NCBI RefSeq assembly: GCF_900091705.1
Contig: NZ_LT594785.1
Span: forward strand, 1,220,858 to 1,284,857
DNA: 64,000 bases
Direction: 5' to 3'
DNA from: Clostridium mediterraneense
Lineage (GTDB): Bacteria; Bacillota; Clostridia; Clostridiales; Clostridiaceae
Position 1 is the stretch's first letter. Each line of letters starts with the position of its first letter. The translations under genes and the position numbers were made by a program. Under the pieces are notes generated by a model. That model was given only the letters and a program-made list of their open reading frames with translations, was not told the origin of the DNA and did no database searches. Positions 55,171 to 64,000 of the stretch are shown here, piece after piece.

Positions 55171-55231
55171 TTGGGTACTGTAAAAAGTATCCAATTTTTT
55201 ATGCAGTAAAATGCAAATGAAAAATTGGAGG
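55171..55231 (+). promoter_or_regulatory. typA leader with mutually exclusive stems
   Basis: TTGGGTACT (55171-55179) pairs with AGTATCCAA (55186-55194), followed by T's, forming a terminator. CCAATTTTT (55191-55199) can instead pair with AAAAATTGG (55220-55228), which runs into the ribosome site TTGGAGG. The two stems share 55191-55194, so only one can be complete. The downstream stem would hide part of the SD. Confidence 0.55.
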
Positions 55232-55238
55232 AAATACA

Positions 55239-57056
55239 ATGAGTAATTTTGTAAGAGAAGATATAAGAAATATAGCTATTATTGCTCACGTTGACCATGG
55301 TAAGACTACTTTAGTTGACGCACTATTAAAGCAAAGTAATATATTTAGAACAAATGAAAAGGTTCAAGAAAGAGTTATGGACTCTAATGATCTTGAAAAA
55401 GAAAGAGGAATAACAATACTTTCAAAGAACACAGCAGTTCATTATGGTGATAAGAAGATTAACATTATAGATACACCAGGACACGCAGATTTCGGTGGAG
55501 AAGTTGAACGTGTACTTAAGATGGTAGATAGCGTTATTTTAGTAGTTGATTCATATGAAGGACCAATGCCTCAAACTAAATTCGTTTTAAGAAAAGCTTT
55601 AGAACTTGGATTAAAACCTATAGTTGTTATAAATAAGATAGATAAACCAGATGCTAGACCAGAAGAAGTTATAGATGAAGTTTTTGAATTATTCTTAGAA
55701 CTTGGAGCTACAGACGAACAATTAGATTTCCCAATAGCTTATGCATCAGCTAGAGAAGGAATTGCTACAGTAGATTTAGAAAATCCTAAAGATAACATGA
55801 AAGATTTATTTGAATTAATAATTTCACATGTACCAGCACCAGTTGGAGATAAAGAAGCAGGATTACAAATGCTTGTAACAACTCTTGATTCAAGTGAATA
55901 TGTAGGAAAGATTGCTATCGGAAGAATTGAAAGAGGGGTAGCTAAGAGAAATCAACAAGCTGCTATAGTTAGAGAAAATGGAGATATAACTAAATTCAAG
56001 ATTTCAAGCATATATACATATAACGGACTTAAGAGAGAAGAAGTTGAAGAAGCTACAATAGGTGATATCGTTGCTATCAGTGGTATAGAAGATGTTAACA
56101 TAGGTGAAACTATAACAGATGCTGCTAATCCAGAAGCACTTCCATTTGTTAAAATAGACGAGCCTACATTAAGCATGAACTTTATGGTTAATAATTCACC
56201 ATTCGCAGGAAAAGAAGGAGAATTCATTACATCAAGACATTTAAGAGATAGATTAATGAAGGAACTTGAAACTAACGTAAGTTTAAAGGTTGTAGAAATA
56301 ACACCTGAATGTTTCGAAGTAAGTGGTAGAGGAGAACTTCACTTATCAATACTTATAGAAACAATGAGAAGAGAAGGATTTGAATTACAAGTTTCTAAAC
56401 CAAATGTTATCTTCAAAGAAATTGATGGAGTTAAGGTTGAACCAATGGAACACTTAACAATAGATGTTCCTGAAGAATTCATGGGACCTGTTATGGAAAA
56501 GTTAGGACCAAGAAAGGGAGAAATGGTTAACATGACTTCTGCAGTAAATGGATACTCAAGACTTGAGTTCAAAATACCTGCAAGAGGATTAATAGGATTT
56601 AGAAATGAATTCATGACAGATACAAAGGGAAATGGTATCATGAACCATGTATTTGATGGATATGAAAAAGTTAAAGGTGATATGCCAGCTAGAAGTAGAG
56701 GTTCAATAATTGCTTTTGAATCAGGTACAGCTGTAGCTTATGGATTATTCAATGCTCAAGATAGAGGTACATTATTCATAGGAGCAGGAACAGAAGTTTA
56801 TGCTGGTATGGTAGTTGGAGAATGTTCAAGAGCAGAAGACTTAGAAGTTAATATCTGTAAGAAAAAACAACTTACAAATACAAGAGCCTCAGGTTCAGAT
56901 GATGCTTTAAAGCTTGTTCCACATAGAGAAATGTCATTAGAACAATGTTTAGAATTCATTGCTCATGATGAACTTGTAGAAGTTACACCTGTAAGTGTTA
57001 GAATGAGAAAGAGAATTTTAGATTCTAACGAAAGAAAGAGAGCTTCAAGAAAGTAG
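55239..57056 (+). CDS. typA: Translational GTPase TypA/BipA
   Basis: TypA is an EF-G-like ribosomal GTPase needed for growth at low temperature and for 50S assembly. P-loop AHVDHGKTT (about 16-24), switch [16 protein letters not shown] and the C-terminal TypA-specific domain (about 490-605) are present; 605 residues is full length. TTGGAGG is 9 bases before the ATG. The leader holds a promoter, a terminator and an alternative stem (55171-55231), which may make expression conditional. Confidence 0.97.
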   Translation: MSNFVREDIRNIAIIAHVDHGKTTLVDALLKQSNIFRTNEKVQERVMDSNDLEKERGITILSKNTAVHYGDKKINIIDTPGHADFGGEVERVLKMVDSVILVVDSYEGPMPQTKFVLRKALELGLKPIVVINKIDKPDARPEEVIDEVFELFLELGATDEQLDFPIAYASAREGIATVDLENPKDNMKDLFELIISHVPAPVGDKEAGLQMLVTTLDSSEYVGKIAIGRIERGVAKRNQQAAIVRENGDITKFKISSIYTYNGLKREEVEEATIGDIVAISGIEDVNIGETITDAANPEALPFVKIDEPTLSMNFMVNNSPFAGKEGEFITSRHLRDRLMKELETNVSLKVVEITPECFEVSGRGELHLSILIETMRREGFELQVSKPNVIFKEIDGVKVEPMEHLTIDVPEEFMGPVMEKLGPRKGEMVNMTSAVNGYSRLEFKIPARGLIGFRNEFMTDTKGNGIMNHVFDGYEKVKGDMPARSRGSIIAFESGTAVAYGLFNAQDRGTLFIGAGTEVYAGMVVGECSRAEDLEVNICKKKQLTNTRASGSDDALKLVPHREMSLEQCLEFIAHDELVEVTPVSVRMRKRILDSNERKRASRK

Positions 57057-57090
57057 TTTATTAATTTGTAGAAAAATATTATAATATAGT

Positions 57091-57118
57091 AGATAGCCAA
57101 AAATTTTTTGGCTATTTA
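57091..57118. terminator. Terminator between typA and mltG
   Basis: ATAGCCAAAAA and TTTTTGGCTAT pair over 11 bases with a one-base centre; the T-run is inside the stem, so strength is uncertain. Confidence 0.65.
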
Positions 57119-57141
57119 TACTATATAATAGGAGGTATTCC

Positions 57142-58170
57142 ATGAACGGGGTATGGAAGTCAAAAAAGATGATTGCCTTACTTATTGTAGTTATAATAGG
57201 TACAGCAGTGTTAGGAGTTTGTGCTTTTAAATATAATTCTACAGAAAATAAACCTTTTAACACAACTGAAAAAATATTTGACTTAAAAGTTCAACAGGGC
57301 GAATCATTAAATACAGTGTTAGATGAATTGAAAAGTAAGAATCTTTTAAGCAGCCCATTTTTTACTAAGATATATTTAAAACTTCATTCTTCAAGTGAGA
57401 ATATTAAACCAGGAAATTATCAAGTAGAATCTAATATGGATTTAAAGAGTTTTATTGATATGTTAGTAAAAGGATCTGTGGCTTCTTATAAAGTAACTTT
57501 CCCAGAAGGGTATACTATAGAACAAATGGCAGATACTTTAGCTAAGGATGGAATAGTTCAAAAAGATGTATTTTTAGATGCAGTTAAGAATTATCCGCTT
57601 CCAAGTTATATAACACCAAATCCTGAAAGAAGATATAATCTAGAAGGATTCTTATATCCAGATACATACTATATTCCTAAAACAGCTACAGCTAATGACA
57701 TAATTTCTATGATGTTAAATAAATTCCAAGAGGTTATGAAACAAGCTGAAAAGGCAACAGGAGTAAATGTACCTGAACAAGATTATCAAAAATATATAAC
57801 TATAGCTTCAATGATTGAAGAAGAAGCAAATACTCAAGAGGATAGATATTTAGTTTCTTCTGTAATATATAATAGATTAGCAAAAGGAATGCCTTTACAA
57901 TTAGATGCAACTGTCTTATATGCTATGGGACATCATCAAGATAAAGTTTACTTTAAGAATTTAAAAGTAGATTCACCTTACAACACTTATGTAGTAAAAG
58001 GTCTTCCTGTAGGAGCTATAAGTAATCCAGGAATAGAGTCAATAGAGGCAGCATTAAAGCCAGCTAAGACAGATTATTTATATTATATTTTAGGTGAAGG
58101 TAATAAACATTACTTTACTAATAATTATGAAGATTTCTTAAAAGCTAAAAAAGATTTAGGCTATAATTAA
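57142..58170 (+). CDS. mltG: Endolytic murein transglycosylase MltG
   Basis: MltG cleaves nascent glycan strands and sets their length. A cytoplasmic start and membrane helix (about residues 10-28) are followed by a LysM-like segment (about 48-105) and the YceG catalytic domain with the Glu in IASMIEEEANTQEDRYLVSSVIYNRL. QLDATVLYAMG and SNPGIESIEAALKPAKTDYLYYI are typical. 342 residues. It is the B. subtilis yrrL equivalent, next to trmR and U32 as there. GGAGGT precedes the ATG. Confidence 0.96.
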   Translation: MNGVWKSKKMIALLIVVIIGTAVLGVCAFKYNSTENKPFNTTEKIFDLKVQQGESLNTVLDELKSKNLLSSPFFTKIYLKLHSSSENIKPGNYQVESNMDLKSFIDMLVKGSVASYKVTFPEGYTIEQMADTLAKDGIVQKDVFLDAVKNYPLPSYITPNPERRYNLEGFLYPDTYYIPKTATANDIISMMLNKFQEVMKQAEKATGVNVPEQDYQKYITIASMIEEEANTQEDRYLVSSVIYNRLAKGMPLQLDATVLYAMGHHQDKVYFKNLKVDSPYNTYVVKGLPVGAISNPGIESIEAALKPAKTDYLYYILGEGNKHYFTNNYEDFLKAKKDLGYN

Positions 58171-58186
58171 AAGGAGTTTAATTTGA

Positions 58187-58831
58187 ATGAGTGGAGTAAG
58201 CTTTGAATATATGGAAGAATATTTAAGAGCTCTTATCCCAGAAAGTAAAAATGAATTTAAGGAACTAGAGGATTTTGCAGAAAAAAACTCAGTTCCTATA
58301 ATTCAAAAAGAGGGAGCAAAGTTCTTAGAGTTTATGATTTCATTAAAACAACCAAAGAAAATTTTAGAACTTGGAACAGCTATAGGTTATTCAGCAATTC
58401 TTATGAATAAAGCAGCAAATGGAGATTGCTATATTAAGACTATTGAAAGAAATGAACAAATGGTTGAGTTTGCAAAGCAGAATATAAAAAAGAATGGTCT
58501 AGAAGATAAGATAGAAATCCTTGAAGGCGATTGTTTAGAAATTCTAGAAACTTTAGATGAAAAATTTGATGTTATTTTTATGGATGCTGGTAAAGGCCAT
58601 TATAATCATTTCTTACCTCATTGTTTAAGATTATTAGATGATAAAGGTATTATAATAGCAGATAATGTTTTATTTAGAGGGATGGTAGCTTCAGATGAGT
58701 TGGTTAAAAGAAGAAAAATAACAATTGTCAAGAGAATGAGAGAATACTTAGAGCTTGTATCCAAAGATGAAAATCTTATAACTACGGTTATACCAATGGG
58801 AGATGGCATTGCTATAACTAAGAGGAGGTAG
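58187..58831 (+). CDS. trmR: TrmR-like tRNA 5-hydroxyuridine methyltransferase
   Basis: The 214-residue product is a class I O-methyltransferase (LELGTAIGYSAILM SAM motif, DVIFMDAGKGHY metal-binding Asp, IIADNVLFRGMV). In B. subtilis TrmR (YrrM) methylates 5-hydroxyuridine at tRNA position 34. The neighbouring U32 gene would supply the hydroxyl group, which strengthens the assignment. It follows mltG after 16 bases. AAAGGAG is some 14 bases before the ATG, rather long. Confidence 0.9.
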   Translation: MSGVSFEYMEEYLRALIPESKNEFKELEDFAEKNSVPIIQKEGAKFLEFMISLKQPKKILELGTAIGYSAILMNKAANGDCYIKTIERNEQMVEFAKQNIKKNGLEDKIEILEGDCLEILETLDEKFDVIFMDAGKGHYNHFLPHCLRLLDDKGIIIADNVLFRGMVASDELVKRRKITIVKRMREYLELVSKDENLITTVIPMGDGIAITKRR

Positions 58832-58837
58832 ACTAAA

Positions 58838-60073
58838 ATGAGAAAACCAGAAATTCTTGCACCAGGTGGAAATTTAACAAAACTTAAAACAGCTATAGAT
58901 TTTGGTGCAGATGCAGTATATATAGGTGGAAGCAAACTTAACCTTAGAGCTTTTGCTGATAATTTTACAAATGAACAAATTGCAGAAGGTGTAAAATATG
59001 CACATGAAAGAGGAAGAAAAGTTTATGTAACTATGAATGTATTTCCTCATAATGCAGACTTACATGGATTAGAAGAATATATAGAAGGATTAGCTAAATT
59101 AAATGTTGATGCAATTATTGTAGCTGATCCGTCAATAATAGTTACTGCAAAACAAGTAGCACCAGAATTAGAAATACATTTAAGTACACAAGCTAATAAT
59201 GTCAATTGGAGAGCTGCAAAGTTCTGGTATGATCAAGGAGTTAAGAGAATAGTTTTAGCTAGGGAACTTAGCTTTAGGGAAATCAAGTCAATAAAAGAAA
59301 ATTTACCTGAAGAATGTGATTTAGAAGCTTTTGTTCATGGTTCAATGTGTATGGCATATTCAGGAAGATGTCTTATATCAAACTATATGACAGGAAGAGA
59401 TGCTAATAGAGGAGCTTGTTCACAAGCTTGCAGATATAAGTATCATTTAGTTGAAGAAAAGAGACCTGGAGAATATTATCCTGTAGTTGAAGATGAAAAT
59501 GGAACATATATCATGAATTCTAAAGATTTATGTATGATAGAATATATACCTGAAATAGTTGAAAGTGGAATATATTCTCTTAAAATTGAAGGAAGAATGA
59601 AGAGTGAATTCTATGTTGCTTCAATAGTTAAAGCTTATAGAGAAGCTTTAGATGCTTATTGGGAAAATCCAGCAGAATATAAGTTTAATCCAAAATGGAT
59701 GGAAATCTTACTTAAAATAAGTCATAGAAAATATCATACAGGATTCTATTTTGGAAAATCAGAATCTCAAGTATATGAAACATCAGCTTATGTTAGAGAT
59801 TATGATATTATAGGTACAGTATTATCTTACGATGAAGAAACTAAGATTGCGGTCATTGAACAAAGAAATAGAGTCTTTGAAGGTGATGAAGTAGAAGTAT
59901 TAAGAGCTAAAGGTGATTTCTTCACTGTTAAATTAGATGATATGCATGATGAAAATGATGAAAAGATTGATGTAGCTAATAAAGCTAAAATGATCTTTAA
60001 GATAAAGAGTGAAAAGAAATTAGAAGCAAAAGATATGCTTATTAAAAGCAAGGAGGCAAAAGCTAATGAGTAG
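58838..60073 (+). CDS. Peptidase U32 family tRNA hydroxylation protein (TrhP type)
   Basis: The 411-residue product has the U32 signature [16 protein letters not shown] (about residues 166-181) and conserved cysteines in [19 protein letters not shown] and MNSKDLCM, likely an Fe-S site, plus a C-terminal beta-barrel. It matches TrhP, which uses prephenate to hydroxylate U34 of tRNA for TrmR. B. subtilis has two tandem genes here (yrrN, yrrO); this organism has one, similar to the YrrO part. AGGAGG precedes the ATG; it overlaps udk by 8 bases. Confidence 0.93.
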   Translation: MRKPEILAPGGNLTKLKTAIDFGADAVYIGGSKLNLRAFADNFTNEQIAEGVKYAHERGRKVYVTMNVFPHNADLHGLEEYIEGLAKLNVDAIIVADPSIIVTAKQVAPELEIHLSTQANNVNWRAAKFWYDQGVKRIVLARELSFREIKSIKENLPEECDLEAFVHGSMCMAYSGRCLISNYMTGRDANRGACSQACRYKYHLVEEKRPGEYYPVVEDENGTYIMNSKDLCMIEYIPEIVESGIYSLKIEGRMKSEFYVASIVKAYREALDAYWENPAEYKFNPKWMEILLKISHRKYHTGFYFGKSESQVYETSAYVRDYDIIGTVLSYDEETKIAVIEQRNRVFEGDEVEVLRAKGDFFTVKLDDMHDENDEKIDVANKAKMIFKIKSEKKLEAKDMLIKSKEAKANE

Positions 60074-60689
60074 ACCAATACTAATAGGAATAACAGGGGG
60101 AACTGGTTCAGGAAAAAGTACAATAGCTAAAGAAATATATGCAAAGTTCACAGAAGAATGCATTGCTATGATGGAACAAGATTCTTACTATAAGGATCAA
60201 AGTCATTTATCACCAGAGGAAAGATCTAAAACAAACTATGATCATCCAAATGCGTTTGATAATGATCTTTTACTTGAAAACTTACAAAGTTTATTAGCTG
60301 GTAAAGCTATTGAAAAACCGGTTTATGATTTTACTATTCATAATAGAAGTGATAAAAAGGTTATAGTAGAGCCTAAAGATATTATAATTGTAGAAGGTAT
60401 ATTAGTATTAGAAGACCCAAGAATAAGAGAGCTTTTAGATATAAAAATCTATGTTGATACAGATGCAGATGTTAGAATAATAAGAAGACTTGTAAGAGAT
60501 ATAAATGAACGAGGAAGAACTATTGAATCAGTTATAAGTCAATATTTAAATGTTGTTAAACCAATGCATAATCAATTTACAGAACCAACAAAGAAATATG
60601 CTGATATTATAATTCCTGAAGGTGGAAGAAATAAGGTTGCTATTGATTTAATGGTTACAAAGATAAAACAAGTATTAACAACTAAATAG
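60066..60689 (+). CDS. udk: Uridine kinase
   Basis: Udk phosphorylates uridine and cytidine. [12 protein letters not shown] (about residues 8-19) is the P-loop, with MEQDSYYKD and [13 protein letters not shown] for substrate binding and [14 protein letters not shown] for the lid. The 207-residue length is normal. The ATG overlaps the U32 gene by 8 bases, with AAGGAGGC 7-8 bases upstream. In Bacillus greA follows; here a PBP gene follows directly. Confidence 0.97.
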   Translation: MSRPILIGITGGTGSGKSTIAKEIYAKFTEECIAMMEQDSYYKDQSHLSPEERSKTNYDHPNAFDNDLLLENLQSLLAGKAIEKPVYDFTIHNRSDKKVIVEPKDIIIVEGILVLEDPRIRELLDIKIYVDTDADVRIIRRLVRDINERGRTIESVISQYLNVVKPMHNQFTEPTKKYADIIIPEGGRNKVAIDLMVTKIKQVLTTK

Positions 60690-60696
60690 TGAATAA

Positions 60697-60743
60697 AACA
60701 TCCCTTAGATGGCTAGTATTTAGCTGAAAGGGGTGTTTTTTTG
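60697..60743 (+). terminator. udk terminator that overlaps the PBP ribosome site and start
   Basis: AACATCCCTT (60697-60706) and AAGGGGTGTT (60728-60737) pair (one G-U) with a 21-base loop and are followed by TTTTTTG. The right arm contains the SD AAGGGG of the next gene, and its TTG start (60741) follows the T-run, so the hairpin both resembles a terminator and would hide the SD. Confidence 0.75.
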
Positions 60744-62384
60744 TTTAATAAAGTATATATTTTAAAAAAGAGATTAAAGATTATAACAATAGTATTATTA
60801 GGTGTTTTAATAGTACTTATAATAAGATTATCTTATGTTCAAAATAAATATAATCCTGTAGTTTCAGGTTCAGAAGTTAATAATAGTATAGAAAAAGAGG
60901 AAATAGGAGACTATAATTATTTACTTTTAGATAGGAATGGAAAAGATTTAAATGAGTATAGAAAAAAATATAAAGTAGCGATAGATTCTAGAACATTTAT
61001 GTTAAATAGTATGAATCAAAATCTTGAAAATTTTATAAGCTTTAATTATATTATGAGTGAAGAAGTGGAAGATTTTAATGTTGAAGAGATTATTAATTTA
61101 TATGGTAAGTACAGTTATGATGTTTCAGAAGAATCTTATAATAGAATTAAATCTCTTGAGGGATTAAAAGGAATATATATATATGAATATGATGAAAAAG
61201 AGGATCAGGACATTTGGAGCATAGAAAATATGCTTATGAAAGAAAAAGGATTTAATGGCTATAAAAATATTGATAATTATGATAAAAATGAAAATTCTTT
61301 AGAGGGACAGATAGTTAAATATACTAAGGATAATAAGAGTACGCAAATAGTATTTGAAAAAGATATAGATGGTATATATGAAGAAGGACAATATGAAATA
61401 GATAAAAATAATAAAAATATAAGATTAACTTTAGATAGCGATTATCAAGATGCTGTAAGAAGAGTTTTATCTAAAGAGGAATATAAGGATTATGAAAATG
61501 TAGGTGTTGCTATAGTTAAAGGAAGTACTGGAGAAGTTTTGGCTTTAGCTCAAAAGGATGAAAAACAAGCTAATATAGTTACTGGAGCAGGTTCAATAAG
61601 TGGGTTTGAACCAGGTTCAACATTTAAGATAATAACTTTAGAAGCAGCTATGAAATATAATAATGTTACTCCTTTAGATGAGTATGTTTGTGAAGGAACT
61701 TTATGTAAAGAGAGTAATAGACATGGAAAGATATCAGTTAAAAGGGCTATGGAAGTATCATGCAATAATATTTTTGCAAAACTTGGCGGAGATGTAGGTT
61801 ATGATAAATTATTAAAATTTGCTGAAACACAAGGATATTATAAGAGTGTTCTAAATTTAGATAGAGAAACTGGTATGGAAAGTATAGGAGTACCTGCTAG
61901 CGCTGGATCAAAAGGTATAACTGCTATAGGGCAAGGAAGTCTTGCTACTCCTTTACAAGTTGTTGGTATGATGTCTACTATAGTTAATGATGGTAAATAT
62001 ATAAAACCATATATACTTTCAGGTGTTGAAAGTCAGGATGGAAAAAATATAAAAAGTTTTTCATCTAAATCTGTTGATACTATATCTAAACATCAAGCAG
62101 ATTCAATTAAATATACATTAAGAGAATCAGTATTAGATGGAACGGGTAGAAGAGCTGGCGTTGAAGGTGTAGAGATAGGTGGAAAAACAGGAACGACAGA
62201 ATCAAACAATGATAGCTCACATGGTTGGTTTGTAGGTTATTTTAATTTAAATGGTGAATATTATAATATGGTTGTATTTGTTCCAAATATTAAAGGCAAA
62301 AATGAAGAAGGTCAAGAAATGGGAGGTGGAAATACAGCAGCTCCTATATTTGGTGATATAGTTTCAGAACTTATAAAAAAATAG
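60741..62384 (+). CDS. Class B penicillin-binding protein
   Basis: A transpeptidase with one N-terminal membrane helix (about residues 12-30), a variable middle region, and the transpeptidase domain. SxxK is STFK at 293-296 within FEPGSTFKIIT, SxN is SCN at 340-342, and KTG is in GGKTGTT. The 547-residue size and the location after udk match B. subtilis pbpI (yrrR), which is linked to sporulation. The start is TTG 60741 with GAAAGGGG 6-8 bases upstream, inside a hairpin (60697-60743). Confidence 0.93.
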   Translation: MFNKVYILKKRLKIITIVLLGVLIVLIIRLSYVQNKYNPVVSGSEVNNSIEKEEIGDYNYLLLDRNGKDLNEYRKKYKVAIDSRTFMLNSMNQNLENFISFNYIMSEEVEDFNVEEIINLYGKYSYDVSEESYNRIKSLEGLKGIYIYEYDEKEDQDIWSIENMLMKEKGFNGYKNIDNYDKNENSLEGQIVKYTKDNKSTQIVFEKDIDGIYEEGQYEIDKNNKNIRLTLDSDYQDAVRRVLSKEEYKDYENVGVAIVKGSTGEVLALAQKDEKQANIVTGAGSISGFEPGSTFKIITLEAAMKYNNVTPLDEYVCEGTLCKESNRHGKISVKRAMEVSCNNIFAKLGGDVGYDKLLKFAETQGYYKSVLNLDRETGMESIGVPASAGSKGITAIGQGSLATPLQVVGMMSTIVNDGKYIKPYILSGVESQDGKNIKSFSSKSVDTISKHQADSIKYTLRESVLDGTGRRAGVEGVEIGGKTGTTESNNDSSHGWFVGYFNLNGEYYNMVVFVPNIKGKNEEGQEMGGGNTAAPIFGDIVSELIKK

Positions 62385-62453
62385 AGAAAATTAGGCAAAA
62401 TTAAAAGCTATTAATCATACTATATTAATAAGCACTATTAGGAGGATTATCTT

Positions 62454-63158
62454 GTGTTTATATTACAACATATAGCTAGTATGATTAGTAGCAATATTTT
62501 TTTCACAGGATATGTTACAGGAAATACAACATTCCCAAAGCCACTCAATGAGAAAGAGGAGGAATTTTATCTCAAAAAATTAAAAGATGGTGATGAAGAG
62601 GCTAAAGCAATACTGATAGAAAGAAATCTAAGACTTGTTGCACATATAGTAAAAAAATATTCATTTCCGAATAAAGAAGTAGATGATTTAATATCAATAG
62701 GAACAGTAGGCCTAATAAAAGCTATAGATTCTTTTAATATGGGAAAAGGGACAAGACTTGCTACTTATGCAGCTAGATGTATTGAAAATGAAATATTAAT
62801 GCTTTTTAGAAATAATAAGAAAACTAAAGGAGAGGTCTATCTTCAAGATCCTATAGGAGTTGATAAAGAAGGAAATGAGATTTGTCTTATAGATGTTTTA
62901 AGTAGTGAAGAAGATCCAGTTGTTGAAGTTGTTGAAAATAATTTACAAGTAAAAGCCTTGTATAAAAAAATGAAACAAGCTCTAAATAAAAGAGAGAAAG
63001 AAATTATAGAAATGAGATATGGGCTTTTAGATGGAGAGATAAAGACACAAAGAGAAATAGCTCTTATTCTAGGGATTTCCAGATCATATGTATCTAGAAT
63101 AGAGAAGAAAGCTTTAAAAAAATTGTTTAAGGAGTTTAATGCTAAAAATAAATCTTAA
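62454..63158 (+). CDS. sigK: Pro-sigma-K, late mother-cell sigma factor
   Basis: The 234-residue product has sigma-70 region 2 (NLRLVAHIVKKYSFPNKEVDDLISIGTVGLIKAID) and region 4 (TQREIALILGISRSYVSRIEKKALKKL). The N-terminal 20 residues are a hydrophobic pro-sequence that aligns with the B. subtilis one, with a probable processing site before YVTGNTTFPKPL. The frame is uninterrupted, with no skin-type insertion. The start is GTG 62454 with AGGAGG 8 bases upstream. SpoIVB, which triggers pro-sigma-K processing, is in this window; the protease SpoIVFB is not. Confidence 0.95.
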   Translation: MFILQHIASMISSNIFFTGYVTGNTTFPKPLNEKEEEFYLKKLKDGDEEAKAILIERNLRLVAHIVKKYSFPNKEVDDLISIGTVGLIKAIDSFNMGKGTRLATYAARCIENEILMLFRNNKKTKGEVYLQDPIGVDKEGNEICLIDVLSSEEDPVVEVVENNLQVKALYKKMKQALNKREKEIIEMRYGLLDGEIKTQREIALILGISRSYVSRIEKKALKKLFKEFNAKNKS

Positions 63159-63354
63159 TTATTAATTAGCTAAAATCCTAGCATTTAATCAAATTTTGGT
63201 TTATAATCTAATGTAGAATAATCATATCTATAAATAAGCCAAATGAATTTCATATAGACTTTTCAAGTGCTTATTCTATGATTATGGGATAAGCATTTTG
63301 CTTATCTAAAAGTATTGGGTATAAATAGGGGAAAAAGAGAATTGGGAGGAGTAG

Positions 63355-64000
63355 ATGTTTAGTTTAGATGAATTGTTAAAAATAACAATCGAAGAAAAAG
63401 CCTCTGATTTACATCTCACCGTGGGTATGCAACCAGCAATAAGAGTAAATGGTAGCTTAAAAAGAATTGGTGATGAGTATATCACTCAAAGTGATACAGA
63501 GGGTTTTGCACAACAAATTTTAGAAGAGAGCTATAAGCAGTATCAAGAATCAGGTGAATTTGATACATCATACTCAATTTTAGGAACAGGAAGATTTAGG
63601 GTTAATATTTTTAGACAAAGAGGTAGTACAGCACTTGCAATAAGAGTTATAAGTCTTAATATACCTACTTTAGAGGATTTAAGACATCCTCAGATATTAA
63701 ATGATTTAACTAAAAAGAAAAGAGGACTTGTTTTAGTGACAGGACCTACAGGAAGTGGTAAAAGTACAACCCTAGCAGCGATGATAAATGAAATTAATAA
63801 GACAAGGGATGCGCACATAGTTACATTAGAAGATCCTATAGAATATTTACATAAACATAATAAATGTATTGTAAATCAAAGAGAAGTTGGAAAAGATACT
63901 GCAAGTTATGAGAGAGCTTTAAAATCTGTGTTAAGAGAAGATCCAGATGTTATTCTAGTTGGAGAGATGAGAGACCTTGAAACTATATCAATTGCTATTA
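63355..64000 (+). CDS. pilT: PilT twitching-motility ATPase, 5' part
   Basis: The reading frame starts at ATG 63355, with GGGAGGA 4 bases upstream, and is cut by the window end after 215 codons. It reads EEKASDLHLTVGMQPAIRVNG at the start, Walker A GPTGSGKST at residues 130-138, HIVTLEDPIEYLH (Asp box), and REDPDVILVGEMRDLETI (Walker B), the PilT retraction-ATPase pattern. It is the retraction counterpart of the assembly ATPase at 10 kb, so this genome can probably both extend and retract pili. Confidence 0.92.
   Translation, partial: MFSLDELLKITIEEKASDLHLTVGMQPAIRVNGSLKRIGDEYITQSDTEGFAQQILEESYKQYQESGEFDTSYSILGTGRFRVNIFRQRGSTALAIRVISLNIPTLEDLRHPQILNDLTKKKRGLVLVTGPTGSGKSTTLAAMINEINKTRDAHIVTLEDPIEYLHKHNKCIVNQREVGKDTASYERALKSVLREDPDVILVGEMRDLETISIAI

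Noticed and set aside
62454-63158. Interrupted sigK with a skin-type element
   Set aside because: The reading frame is continuous from pro-sequence to region 4; no recombinase gene nearby.

Overview
The window is a strongly AT-rich stretch of a clostridial chromosome. A complete spoIIIA operon, spoIVB, spo0A, spoIIM and a pro-sigma-K gene show an endospore-forming Firmicute. Gene content and order (sepF/divIVA, the efp-spoIIIA-asp23-nusB-folD-xseAB-ispA-dxs-tlyA-nadK-argR-recN-spoIVB-spo0A run, then alaS-ireB-ruvX and mltG-trmR-U32-udk-PBP) fit Clostridium sensu stricto. Nearly all genes lie on the plus strand. No rRNA, tRNA, insertion sequence, prophage or CRISPR array was seen.

Layout. 1-3.6 kb: end of a division locus (small basic protein, DUF881, YggS, SepF, YlmH, DivIVA). 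3.6-8.9 kb: rluD, pyrR, an rRNA methyltransferase, rqcH on the minus strand, dapF. 8.9-14 kb: a lipoprotein gene and a compact type IV pilus/competence-like set (PilB, PilC, four small prepilins), followed by efp and a zinc-ribbon protein. 15.4-20.4 kb: spoIIIAA-AH, the mother-cell side of the forespore feeding channel. 20.5-30.4 kb: asp23, nusB, folD, xseAB, isoprenoid genes, tlyA, nadK, argR, recN. 30.5-38 kb: pnuC, spoIVB, spo0A, then accessory material (zinc-ribbon Ltp-repeat protein, flavin-fold protein, Rrf2 regulator), spoIIM and a xerD-like gene. 38-41 kb: pdp, rarA. 41-44.8 kb: four minus-strand genes for beta-rich proteins of unknown function. 45-49 kb: iscR-iscS-iscU, a PRC-barrel protein, an AI-2E-type permease, an alanine T-box. 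49-64 kb: alaS, ireB, ruvX, DUF1292, fur, RNase J, typA, mltG, trmR, U32 peptidase, udk, PBP, sigK, and the start of pilT, cut by the window edge.

Most genes are housekeeping or core sporulation and look intact. The points most worth a second look are: (i) two genes (tlyA, ireB) whose Shine-Dalgarno sequence is separated from the start codon by a perfect hairpin, so that only folding gives normal spacing; (ii) a XerD homologue next to spoIIM with three of six catalytic positions changed; (iii) a FolD lacking the lysine and glutamine needed for cyclohydrolase activity; (iv) the four-gene minus-strand cluster of secreted-looking but signal-less beta proteins; (v) a zinc-ribbon membrane protein carrying two Ltp repeats, a family linked to phage superinfection exclusion; and (vi) leader structures in front of typA, the PBP gene and efp that could control expression.

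Gene functions are assigned from recognisable motifs and synteny read by eye; no database search was run. Start sites were chosen from ribosome binding site spacing and differ from the longest open frame in several genes.
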